Shown: one piece after another, positions 32,201 through 43,300 of the stretch | How the letters are laid out: every line of letters starts with the position of its first letter | How positions within the stretch are numbered: position 1 is the stretch's first letter | Assembly (NCBI RefSeq): GCF_900496995.4 | Contig: NC_044019.1 | Coordinates: 62,001-126,000, forward strand | Reading direction: 5' to 3' | DNA from: Aquila chrysaetos chrysaetos | Lineage: Eukaryota; Chordata; Aves; Accipitriformes; Accipitridae | DNA: 64,000 nucleotides | Notes under the pieces: model-generated | Database searches by the model: none | The model's input: only the letters and a program-made list of their open reading frames with translations | What the model was told of the DNA's origin: nothing | Position numbers and translations under genes: made by a program

Positions 32201-35200
32201 GGGCGAGTACCCTTACCTGAGAACTTACCTTTTCTACAATAATAGTGAGAATCTGCTGTGCTTAGATGGTCTAAATTATTCCTTCCCTCTGCTGTTGACT
32301 GCTACGGAATTCATTTAATAACAGCACACTTCTGACCTCAGTTTCAAGTACTGGTATTATTGGGTATCTGGTAGCTTCTAATAAATTTAGGAATTGCACC
32401 ATGGGAGATTACCTGGTCATTAGGACTGTCTTGGAGATCACTGTCGCCTTCTGCTGGAGTTGAACTGTAACCTGCCTTTTGCTCTGAAGCCTAGTTTTGT
32501 GTAGCTGAGCCTTGTATGGCTAATGCAACTTAATTGACATAACAGAATCTAAGCTACTTGGATTTCTGACACTCCAAGGTATTCTCTTCTCCCATACTTC
32601 TGTTTAGTTACAGAAGTGAAGTGAAGTTCTTGCACTGAAATATTTTGTCCTTGTGCAGAACAGAATAGTTATCAGAGATATAGCATTGTCATTCATTCCT
32701 GCCAAAACTGATTTACAGGATGACTACATGGAAGCTTTAACAAGACTCCACATTACAGTTTCAAAAGCCTACAAGGTCAACCCAGAAATGAACTTTGAAG
32801 TTTTTATTCATAAAGTTGATGGTTTATCAGATGACCATAAAATAGAAACTCAGAGGGATATTCATCAGAGGGCTAATGATGACCTTACGGATGCTGGTCT
32901 TGAAAAACTTCACCTTAGGTGAGTAAAAGATTCTGGCATATGTGATTCTACTGTTGCTGATATGCATACAGACTAATAGCTTTTAGATGTAATAGTGGAC
33001 GGACCGGAGCAAGGCCTTGAGTTTCTTAATACTGCACAAACTCTTGTTATAAAACACACTGCTGAATTTATGGCCAAGCCTCAGCTGTTAGGCTGAGTAA
33101 AATAAGGCAGGCTACTGTACTGGATTTCAATCAACAGATTTATTAATAAACTTCCTGATAATTCAAGGTCCTTTTGCATACTTTTCATCCAGCATAGCAG
33201 GCCGAATTTGTACACGTGGCCTGGAGGGACAGGGTAAGGAGAGGGGAAGCTGCCTGCCTTCTAGTCCTGGCTAGCACTGACTTTTCAGTGTGATTGTTTT
33301 AAAAGCTTAGTCTCTTTCTTGGTATTTGGCTCACTTTTAAGGTGTCTTCTACCAACACCTTTAAAATGAGCTATCTTTTCTCTGTTTTTACTGCTATTTT
33401 GATTCTTGTGGAGCCTTTAAGTACTGCCAGTGTCTCTTGGTGGTAGTGTGAACAAAGTGGAAGGCCAGGAATGGGACTTGAAGAAATCTGGTCAAGTATT
33501 TAATGCCTTTGTGATCAGCATTCTGTAGGCTAAGTGTGTTGTGAAAGCATGTTCAAATTTTCCTCTCTGTTCTCGCACCTCTCTGGATGGAGGAATTCAG
33601 TTTTGTGTTTATTCCAGACGCTCAGAAATTAGGTTCTTGGTGTAGCGACCAGGTATAATTGTGATAAAGGCATCCCAGCTAAATCATCAGGCCTGAATGT
33701 TAGAAAACATACCTTTACTATTTCTATTGCAATTCTGAAATACTCTTGAATCTTTGTTCTTTTTTTTATTACTTTTCCCTCCCTCCTCAACTCAGCTTTT
33801 ATTTGACCAGTATCTATGACCATTCAATATTTGAAGCCTTCAGTAAAGTGGTACAGAAGCTCATTCCGCAACTGCCAACGCTGGAAAATCTACTAAATAT
33901 CTTTATATCAGTAAGTGTTAATCTAACAGAACTTTGAGTGAAATACGCAGAATGGTAAAGCAAGTCCTTCTGCTAAGGAATGCTGGCTAGATCTGCCCTT
34001 GGGAGATTCAGGTGGCACTCCTGTTGGTGTATTCTGCTGGCCCAGTTGTCTGCATTAGAAGCCTTTTACCACAGCTAAATTGTACTGGTGTGTGCTTTGT
34101 GTGGGTTTCTCTAAATACTGACAAAGCATAGTTTGGCTGGTTATAACTGTTAATACAGAAGTTTTCTGCCAGCACGATATACTGATTAGTCTGCTAAGGC
34201 ACTTAGTCTAATGTAGCTGTACTGGCAAGAGACTTTTTTCATAATATGAACTTGGCCTTGAACTAAACTGTCTATTTCATGTGGCCTGTGAGACTTTTGC
34301 CCTTACTCTTCTAGTGTTTGTGTTTCTTACAGAATTTGTGACATAGAAATTTGCTGCTATGTACTTGAAATCAGATAAAATGTCACCCTAGAGACAAGGT
34401 TGAAGTAGCCTGTCTCATTAAAGTTATGTCTGTAAGGCTGTTGCAGGCATGTGGAAAACATGAAAAAAGCCAGTTGCGATTGAGAGGAGCTGTGCGGGTC
34501 AGATGTATCGCCCCATGCTACTGTATAATGCTTGTTTCCTGTGTTAGTAGAGGACTGTCTGTAATAACCTGGCCCAGTGGATGAAGGGCATGTTAATGGT
34601 CACCCTGCTTAGTGCCATGAGGCTATGGAGCATGGCCCTGATGCCAAAAGGATCATCTGGATGTCCTCAGGACACTGTCTTGGGTATTCAGACTAGCTAG
34701 GAAAAAGTGATAAGGAATGCTTCTGGTGCCTAAATAGAAATTTAGCTTTGCCAGAAATCCATAGTGTACACGTGGTAACTTGCTTAACAGCAGAAAGCTT
34801 CTGAACTTAGTATGAGCACGTGCACTTTGTCAAAGTGCTCTGTTACAAATGGGATGGTACAATTGGCTTGGTGCTTTTCCATACCCATAACTGCCATAAT
34901 GTGATAGTCTTCACGGAGTCATAAGTTTAGAAGCTGACTTTATTTGCTCTGCATGTTAAACTACACGGCAACTGCCACACACAGAAACTGAACTGCCAAG
35001 ATACTACACAAGCATAAAATATAAGTGTCAGCATACTAGCATGAAGTAACTTGTCTCTGAGCCTGGTCCATCAGGTGGATGTGAATGTGTGGCTTTTCGG
35101 GAGTTAATAGAACCACAGAAGAGGAAAACTGCTGAATTTGGGTTCTGGAAGCATAGTAAAATGTAATCTTAATTATGATCTGGTAAATAATAAACTGAAA

Positions 35201-38200
35201 AGAATTCTAACTGAGTCCTCAGCTTTATTTTTGTCAACTAGAAGGTGATGTTGATATGTACTATGGCAACAAGGGTATTGTATTTATAAACTGTATGCTC
35301 TAAATCTTGATTCTGTCTTAAGCCTCTAAATTGGTTATGTTTAAATCATTTCCTGCTATTAAGAATGTGAAAGTGTATGAATTCTACTTGAGATTTTAAA
35401 AATGCAGTTATTTAAAAAATTCATCCAAATTCTTTCTCTTTCTGAAGAATTCAGGCATTGAAAAAGCTTTTCTCTTCGATGTAGTCAGCAAAATCTACAT
35501 CGCAACAGACAGTTCCCCTGTGGACATGCAGTCATATGAGTTGTGCTGTGACATGATTGATGTAGTGATAGATGTTTCCTGTATATATGGGTAAGTGATG
35601 AATGCTCTTAGGAAAAAAGTCCTTAAAAGTTGTAGAATAGGTTGCAAACTGTTCAAGTGGTGCTGGCTTTGTCATCCAGCCAGATGCTATCGATTGGTCT
35701 GTAGCGCACATTGGTTCTGTAAGTAATTAGAATATAAAGCCAAATGATTTGGCAGCTGGATTGAGCATTTGTACTCAGTTTCCCTCCACTCATGGCCTTA
35801 GACAGCCATCTGACATTTGTAAAAGTCAGGTGTTTCCTGTAAAATATGAACACTGCTGTGTCTCTTTTGGCATGGTGGGTGCAAGTATGTTAATACCTGC
35901 AAATAATTGGGGTCCATAGCATGCCATAGCTCCTAAGTGTAACCTGCAGTCACATTGCTTTGAGACTTGCCGCTATCTGAGCAGAATAGCTTTTGTGAGG
36001 TCAACTTGGCTCTTGCTGACTTTCTCTGAGGGATGCATATACTGCTTGTTTCTCACAATTTACGGCTGAATTATACTTCACAACGGATTTTTGAAGCAGC
36101 CCTGGAGGAGTGGTAACTTATTTTAGAACTGTGGTTGTAGCCTGGAAAATACAGTGCTGCCAAGAAATACTGCAACGTTTAATGGTCTGTCTGCTGACGG
36201 GTCAACCCAGGGTTGTCTAACTGTTTTGGTTGGTTTTTTTTGTTTTTTTTTTTTCAGGAGTGAGTGCTTAGAAGTAGCTTGCGATACGTCTTTTGCTTCT
36301 ACAGTAATTTAACTAACAATAAAAACTTGCAGATAGAAAGCAGCATCCTAATCTTTTCTTGTAAATGCAGGCTGGTTTAGCTTAAGACCAAAAAGTGTCC
36401 TGCTCCCTGTTGCACTCCCACACCCTGGCCTCACTAAGGAAGCCTTTGTATTAATTTACCAAAAGTAGTTTTGCTGAGGTGTCACTCCATTGATGTTTCT
36501 GCATAGAAGTCCTGCATTAGAATCTGTAAACCAATCACCTGATACCTTACTGTGGCGCTGTAAACTCAGTTAGACAGTGAGTAGCAGTGACTCTTTGGTT
36601 TGAAGGTAAACTATGCTGTAACTAATGTACTACAATACCTCCATTAAGAATGCTCAGACGTAAGCTGAAAACAGTATTGACTGAACAGCTATAGCTCTTA
36701 GTTTGATATCAAAACAATGCATGCTGACAGCTTGCTCTTAACTGCTCATCTAAGATAGACAGTATCTGGTGAAGGCCTCTACTCTGTTTAGGTCTAGCTT
36801 TCCTGAGAAACTTAAGGTGTGATAATGGTCTTACAATAGTATTAAGACCTGCATTGCAGGTTCTTTGCTTGTTCACTGTTCAGTATGAGTGATACTCTTC
36901 TAACTGCATTTAACAGGTATTTGTCTTGAAGTTACATATGCATGCCTACTAGATTATGTCTTGGGTTAACTCCTTCTTTCTTAGGTTAAAGGAAGATGGC
37001 ACTGGAAGTGCTTATGATAAAGAGTCAATGGCAATTATCAAGCTCAATAACACAACAGTCCTGTACTTAAAGGAAGTAACAAAGTTTTTGGCATTAGTTT
37101 GCATTCTTAGAGAAGAGAGTTTTGAGCGCAAAGGTAAGGACTTCCCTCCACCCCCACCCCCAATGAACAGCTTTTATCTAATGTTTTTTATCAACTATAT
37201 TTTTGTGTAACTAAATTTGTTTAATTTCTTCTGGGAGGAATTTTCTCCTTTCCCAGAGATAGGTATAAAGAGGTCTTATTTTTATTCTTGTGAATCATCA
37301 CTTTAATTGCTGTCCTCCTGCTGAAATGACTTGTGTAGTTGTGGCCTGTGTCACTACCATCTGCTATAGTGGAATCAGTATAATGGAGTAATGCTTATTA
37401 CGTTCTGCTTGACAGCTCCTTTATTGTGAATAGCCATATTCTCTATCACGTGTTGAACTGATGAAATTTTTTTTAACATATGACTGAAGAAATCAACAGT
37501 GGTAGGCTAGTACAGCATGTGGTAGGAACTTAGAACGAGGTATTTAATACATTGCAGGTCTAACCAGCTATATAGTTGCTTGGACCTGTAGGAGATGATA
37601 GTATGAATGGTCTTGCATGTGTTACGGGGTAGAAATGACAGCGTAGAAATGACAGCGTAGGCCCTAATTTCAAAGTATTTGACTTAAATGGTGACAGTAC
37701 CTACCTTGGCATTTTAAAAAGAGAAAAAGCAGATGTGTTCTTTTAATAACTGTACTGTATTTGATCTCAAAGTTTTTCTCACCGCAGTTAGGATATATAT
37801 CAATGACATAAAGGGCAAGATAACATTCAAGTGATGGTTGTGCTGTACGAGCATGTTTTTGGGGGGTAGAGTCTTGTGTTGTCCCCTCACCTGCTGTTTA
37901 ATTACGAATACACACCCTGCATTTCAAATGAGTACCTTTTTTTCTAAAAACTGAGACAGTCTAAATAAATACTGGCATCAGTAAAACTTTGTTAAGTCTT
38001 CTGAATCCAAATTCATACTAAAATAAGTAGCAAAATAGCTGTTGGGTAAATGAAACACTGTATATTGATTGAGAAGCTATGTTGATTACATAAATGTGCC
38101 AAGCTGAGCACAGCTGTTCCTCTCCCCTCCCTCTCCTTCTTGGCAGGTCTGATAGACTACAATTTTCATTGCTTCCGCAAAGCCATTCATGAAGTCTTTG

Positions 38201-38298
38201 AAGTAGGTGTTGCCTCCCACAGAATCTGCAACCATCAATCAAGCACCTCAAATATGAAAGCAGTGACTCACAATGGCACACCTAGGAATGCAGTCTAG
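26028..38298 (+). CDS. RRAGC: Ras-related GTP-binding protein C (RagC)
   Basis: Seven coding exons join (26028-26294, 31786-31989, 32719-32918, 33796-33910, 35448-35590, 36985-37133, 38147-38298) to 409 residues; human RagC has 399. RagC pairs with RagA or RagB on the lysosome via Ragulator and recruits mTORC1 when amino acids are plentiful, the active state having GDP on RagC. The GTPase domain shows the P-loop GLRRSGKSS (78-86), DFPG of switch II (126-129) and HKVD base recognition (188-191). The second half is the roadblock dimerisation domain. All introns are GT-AG and the frame is open throughout. The extra length is in the Gly-rich N-terminal region before the P-loop. The chosen ATG (context GACATGG) gives MALQF, like the mammalian N-terminus, and no in-frame ATG was seen upstream in the CpG island. 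The residues aligned to human Ser75, Thr90, Trp115, Asp116 and Pro118, sites of disease mutations, are all kept. Confidence 0.97.
26182..26223 (+). repeat. RRAGC: Exact 21-bp coding duplication in RRAGC exon 1
   Basis: Units 26182-26202 and 26203-26223 are identical and in frame, encoding two copies of a seven-residue Gly/Pro/Ala unit (GGPGGGA) before the P-loop. Confidence 0.95.
31786..31989 (+). CDS. RRAGC: RRAGC coding exon 2
   Basis: The acceptor TTTAACAG ends at 31785 and the donor GTAAAT begins at 31990. Encodes residues 90-157, from [13 protein letters not shown] to LIYVIDAQ, including switch I and DFPG. Confidence 0.96.
32719..32918 (+). CDS. RRAGC: RRAGC coding exon 3
   Basis: The acceptor TTTACAG ends at 32718 and the donor GTGAGT begins at 32919. 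Encodes [11 protein letters not shown] to LEKLHL, with HKVD. It ends within a Ser codon. Confidence 0.96.
33796..33910 (+). CDS. RRAGC: RRAGC coding exon 4
   Basis: The acceptor AACTCAG ends at 33795 and the donor GTAAGT begins at 33911. Encodes [13 protein letters not shown] to LLNIFIS. Confidence 0.96.
35448..35590 (+). CDS. RRAGC: RRAGC coding exon 5
   Basis: The acceptor TCTGAAG ends at 35447 and the donor GTAAGT begins at 35591. Encodes [13 protein letters not shown] to IDVSCIY and two bases of Gly. This is the start of the roadblock domain. Confidence 0.95.
36985..37133 (+). CDS. RRAGC: RRAGC coding exon 6
   Basis: The acceptor TTCTTAG ends at 36984 and the donor GTAAGG begins at 37134. 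Encodes [14 protein letters not shown] to REESFERK and one base of Gly. Confidence 0.95.
38147..38298 (+). CDS. RRAGC: RRAGC coding exon 7 (last)
   Basis: The acceptor TTGGCAG ends at 38146. Encodes [15 protein letters not shown] to the C-terminus GTPRNAV and the TAG stop. Confidence 0.96.
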
Positions 38299-40190
38299 AG
38301 GAAAACTAAAGATGTTGGATAGACTTGTCAGCTCTTCACTCCAAAGTTTTGTGGAACAAGAGAAGAGTAGTCTGAAAGCCTGAAGTATGTTTCACAGGAG
38401 AAGAGTGGCACTAACTGTGGAACAGCAGCTTGTAACTCATGTTGGACAACCGAAACTACTGTAAAAATACTTTGAGGCCAGTGGAGTTAGAAATGCTGGT
38501 TTAAACCAGGTTTATTGCAAGTGCAGTGGTTTTTCAGTTTGGAATCCTATTTTAACAGTCTGTCTCTGACTGATTGCCCGGTCAAAGCTTACAAATGATT
38601 GAGTTGAGTTTTGTGTGAAACACTTGAATAGTCACTTGCTCAACTTTTTCTTTCTTTTTTTTTTTTTCATTAATCTGTAGAATATCCTCTTTTGCTTAAG
38701 TTTATCCTTTTGTCACACACACAAAAAAGGTGGTGTTATTATTTAGGCTTGTGAAACTCAGGCTTTTTGTTTGGTGAGGCTGGTCTCACAAATCATTCCA
38801 TAAAGTAGTTCTTGCTCTCGTCGGTATTCTCAGAGTATTCTCGTGAATTCTGTACTTGTTAAGTGGATGCAAGGTAGAGCTCTGTTCTAGTGATTCTATG
38901 TTTGGAGAGCTGACCTGGAGCTTCATTTTAAGAGATCGTGATACTTTGCTTTCAGACCACGCTTCTTGGTATGCCCCCTTTGATGGAAGGGAAGTATTAA
39001 AACCAGAAATAAACTACCTGCTCTCTTTTGCAAAAACATGGATGTCATAAATCTGTGTGATTAATCCTATTCACAAAACAACTGCATGGCTAACTAAACT
39101 GAAATGTCTGCCACCTGTTGGAATAAAGCAACCACTTTCAGCTATTCCCAAGCGAAGAAATTACAAAGTTACTGGCTTTTGATGGTGAATCTGTCTCTAC
39201 CCTCTGACTGATAATCAAGCCAATTCCTAGAAAAATGTCTTAGGGCGTTATCCTTGCACGGCAATTATATATCAGTGTGCTACAACCTACTAATAATACC
39301 GGACATTGAAAGTGCGTTGATTCTGTACTGTGGCAAACACCTTCTTGTTTGTTGCCATGCAATCTGAATAGAATAGTGGGTTTTTTCTGATTTTGTGAAT
39401 GCTGGCTTTCATACTATGGGAAGTATATCTGAATTGTTTTAATCTAATTTATTGGTATTGGTATTATTACTGCAGATGTCATACTGTACATCAGCCTTGC
39501 TATGCAGTAAGCTCAGCTGCTGGCCCGTAAAGATCTTGCCTCTTTTTACCTGTCCCTATGTGCGTATAGGTTTTGCGAAGCCACTGGACCAACCGACTGT
39601 ACAAGTGCCACTATAAAAGTTTCTGCAAGAAGATCTGGAACTGTAAGCGATCTCTGCAACCGATGTATTTATGTGGTCAGAAATAACCACGGGATTGCTT
39701 CTGTGCTTATAGAATGGATTTTCATTGAACTATGTAAAAATGAATATTCATGCATTAACATTGGGGTGTATGCACATACTGTGTAAATGTTTTTCTTTTG
39801 TTCTAAAGATGTTGTATGATACTAAATACATAAAGGATCTGCTCCAAAAGTTACCACGGTCAGCACGAGACTTGGGAATTCAAGTGCTCTAGTTCGGTTC
39901 TCTTAATAGCGGTTGTAGTTCTGAACTTAGGCTGAGCCCCTTTTTGGTAATGGAGCTGCAGGGTTTTTTTAAGGAAGTGCTGCAAGCTTGTAAGATTGGG
40001 TTTTGTAGCTTGCAAGCTCTATCACAGTGTTCTAGTACTCAAGGTGAGAGGAAAAGTAATTGGCAAGATCACAGGAAGGAAGAAATCATTCCCATTTGTG
40101 CAGTGAGTTTTCCATGTTCTAAGTACACATGTATGTTCCTCTCTTTGTCTTTGCTCTCTACATGATGTAATAAAATGAAAAATGGTCAAA
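38299..40190 (+). other. RRAGC: RRAGC 3' UTR
   Basis: This run has no exon signals after the stop codon. AATAAA occurs at 39008-39013, 39122-39127 and 40169-40174, so alternative 3' ends are possible. The last, followed by a TGTTTCTGTG element at about 40201, looks best as the distal end. Confidence 0.55.
40169..40174 (+). terminator. RRAGC: Candidate distal RRAGC polyadenylation signal
   Basis: AATAAA is followed about 30 bases later by a GT-rich stretch, 1.87 kb after the RRAGC stop codon. Confidence 0.5.
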
Positions 40191-40209
40191 CTGTAACACT
40201 TGTTTCTGT

Positions 40210-41440
40210 GAGAGGGTGAGACACTTCAACAAAAGTCTATAAAGGCCTATATGGTTAAGCAAATTTTAAGAAGACATGTTATCCTCACAGTATTTTTTAA
40301 AGAAGTTAAATACCACCTTCCCATGTGAAATTTTAAAAATTTCAGTCGGCCTTTGCTTTCCTCTCCATTAAAAGCTGACTCCAAACTGACTACTCAGTTT
40401 TCAGAAGGTGACTCTAGACTTTAAAGGCATATAAATGATGAAGTGACTTGTTATTTTCTTTTGATTAATGGTGAGCCTTAGCCTGCGTTCTGAAATTCAG
40501 CCTTCTGGTGTGCATGTTGTGGTGGTTTTTTGGTGGTGTTTTTTTGTTTTGTTTTGTTTTGCTTTTTTTGTCAGCATTACCTTACTCTTGAATGATTGCA
40601 TTTACTAAAGGTTAATGGTAGCATCTCAAAACAGAATACTGATCATTTTCACTACTACCTGCACAATATTAGCTTTAAAAGTTAAATTTGTCTCTAGTAA
40701 GGAGCATGATATTTCTTCAGTTTACTGTCTTAACGGCCTTCCTAAATTGATTAATGTTAAGTCAGACGCTGCTATTCAAGTAGCATGTTCCTTAACCTGT
40801 TGCTGCTTTAGCAAGGCAGCTTTTGGTTTCTGCTGAAATCTTTATGCTGCCAGGGAGGGAGGGGAAAGGATGAGAATTACGCTTTTTCTCCCTTGTGTAG
40901 GGACCTATCTCCCCTTCCTGTACTGACCTGCTGCAGGGAGAGATCCTATTAGAGATAAGGGAAGGCAGTATCACAGTCTCTCCAATAAAAGGACTGAAAC
41001 TGTAAAGGTGACCATCAACTGGTGCTTCACCTTTCTGCCTTTTTTTTCCCTTCTGAACCTGTAGTGGTACAGCTGCTCTGCAGTCTTTTTCGCAAACAAC
41101 TGAGGATGTGTGCTTCAAAAGAGAAAAAAGGTGCAGACACAGGAGGGCATGGGGGGAAAAGGTGACTAGCCTGCAGGGAGGAGGAATAAAATCTCTTTCT
41201 GTTGAAGACTAAGGCAATCCCTCACAAAATACGTGTCAGAGCTTCGAGCTGTCTGGCACCAGACTAAGGGTTGCTAATCACTGGCTAGGTTTCCAGTTGC
41301 CAATTGTGCCAGCTGTAGCACAGGAGAGGGAAGGAAGGAAAGGCCCGGCGTGGGAAGAGGGGGCAGGGTAATAAAAGGTGGTGTCTATCTGCGGTCCTGA
41401 AGGTTTAAATCTGCCTATCGTTCGGCTGGAGGAGCGAGCG
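40210..41440. other. Intergenic sequence, nothing recognised
   Basis: No gene or repeat family was recognised. T-rich runs occur near 40540-40570. CpG density rises from about 41340. Confidence 0.5.
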
Positions 41441-41449
41441 GTCTTCCCT

Positions 41450-42060
41450 CCCTTCCTCTCAGACCTCCCCGAAAGTCACGCGTGACTGAATCACCCACTC
41501 CGTATCTAAGGGACAGCAGCTGTAAGCGCGGGGCTACACGGAACGGGGTCTTACCTTCAGGCAGTGGGAAGGGAAGCGCGGGAGAGCTCCCGTCGCCTGG
41601 CGGCCTGCGGCGAGCGGCCCTCCTCCCTCCGAGGCACCTCGTCCCCGCGCTGAGAGAAGAGTCACTGCGGCGCCGACGGCGGGTGCTGCCAGAGGCCCCG
41701 CGCGGGAGCCGAGCCGGGCCGGGGTCGCGGTGGCTGCCCCAGGCGGCAGGGGGCGCCCAAATGGCGCGAAGGCAACTGTCGTTCAGCTTCCGGGCGGAGC
41801 GGGCGCTTTCCCGCCCGCTTCCGTTGTTTTCCGCGGCGGGCGGGCGCCTTGGCGGGCCCTTCCTCGCCTGAGCGGAGCCTCGCTGCGGTAGCGGGCGTCC
41901 GCCGGATCGCTGCGTGTCGATGCCTGGCGCGGATCAGCGCGCGCCGAGTGGCCGAAGGCGGGCAGCGTTCCGTCCGGCCCTCGCAGTACGGGAGGTGGCA
42001 GGAGTGCGGGAGGTGACAGGCTTTGGAGCCGCCGGTCGTTCTGAGTACGTACCGCCTGAC
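41450..42060. promoter_or_regulatory. Orphan CpG island with CTCF-like site
   Basis: A CpG-rich block of about 600 bases lies 1.3 kb beyond the likely end of RRAGC. A strong match to the CTCF core (GGCGGCAGGGGGCGCC) is at about 41743-41758 in + orientation. No downstream or divergent protein-coding exon was recognised, so if this is a promoter it probably drives a noncoding or unannotated transcript. A TATA-like AATAAAAGG lies upstream at about 41371. Confidence 0.6.
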
Positions 42061-42889
42061 ACCTGCGTGCGTGTGTGGTTCTTTTCGCATTGACGAAAGA
42101 TTCTGTGCTCCCTTTCGTGCGGAAGAGCGGGGCTTTTTTCGCTTTGAGTACCAACTCGCGGTAGATGGCAGTCTTGTAACGTGTCTGCGAGATTTAAAAA
42201 AAAAAAGTTGCCTTTCCCAAAGCCATCTTCTTCATGTCTCAAGTAGGTCTTACTTGGGACGGACATACATCCGCGTGCTGCTGCACACCAGGACGAGTTC
42301 AGAGGTGTTTGTAGTTTTTCCTTGAAGGCTGCCTTAAATTTTAGAAAAGAGCAGCTGAGGAAGACTGTCTTTAAACTTTTTTGTTTTGTCAAATGCTGTT
42401 GCTGGATGCCAGGTGAAGCGTTTTCTTTTATTTTTTTCTTGCTTGACGTTTCCACTGGCTCCTGCTACTGTGTATGTGGCCATCTTCTTCCTTCCTTTCC
42501 TTTTCCCACTATTCTTTGCTTTCCCAGCACTGGTTTCTACCCGGAGAGTTGGAAATGGGTGGCAGGAGAGAAGTATTCTTTAAAAAGGAGTTCTAGAGGT
42601 GCCTTTTCTGAATGCTGGAGTGTTTTTTGAGTCAGCTTACATTTGGTAAAATTCTCTTATGTTGTCTGGATAAATAGGATTTTGTCCTCCTGTTGGTTCG
42701 TTCAAGTGCAGAGTAAATGTTTTTTGCCCAAGATCCATCACGTTAGATTTTTTCCTCTGTGTTGTGAACAGAGTATTTTTTCATGTCTAGAACTATTACT
42801 ATGTTTCCTTATTTCCAATATGACTGTTCACCTTGTTTTTGCAACTATGCGATATCCTTTTTAACTTCAACATTTGTTCTCACCATGTG
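42061..42889. other. Sequence downstream of the orphan CpG island
   Basis: T-rich intergenic DNA. No exon was recognised, and several short open frames have no family resemblance. Confidence 0.4.
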
Positions 42890-43180
42890 TGTGTAAATGG
42901 ACCATCAAAGAGGAGGTACAGAGATGACAGAGCCAAGACACTCTTGATAGTGGCTGATGGTATGATAAGGGAGAGTGACATCAAGTTGCAGCGTGACATC
43001 AAGTTGTGGTATCAGATTAGATACTAAGGAAAAAAGTCTTCTCTGAGAAGGTGATGCAAGTACTTGGAACAGGTTACCCAGAGAGTTATGGGTCTCCATC
43101 CTCTGATGTTTTCAACCTTCAGCTAGAAAAAGCTAGGGCTGACCTGATCTAGCGCTGGCGATGGCTTTGAGGGCGCGGTA
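42890..43180 (+). mobile_element. Decayed CR1 LINE, 3' region
   Basis: The order of phrases follows the CR1 3' region: GAGGAGGTACAGAGATGACA, then AAGTTGCAGC, then GATTAGATACTAAGGAAAAA, then CTTGGAACAGGTTACCCAGA, then CTGACCTGATCTAG. Many substitutions and a loss of the terminal ATTCTATG repeat suggest an old insertion. Short open frames inside it are relics. Confidence 0.75.
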
Positions 43181-43300
43181 GGACATGATGACGTTCAGGG
43201 GCTCTGTACATCCAACAGCTCTGTGATGCTGCAAAATATTGGACATGATGACGTTCGGGGGCTCCATACATCCAGCAGCTCTGTGATGCTGCAAAATATT
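43181..43300 (+). repeat. 60-bp tandem duplication
   Basis: Units 43181-43240 and 43241-43300 differ at four positions. Each begins GGACATGATGACGTTC and ends GCTGCAAAATATT. The repeat begins where the CR1 relic ends. Confidence 0.95.
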
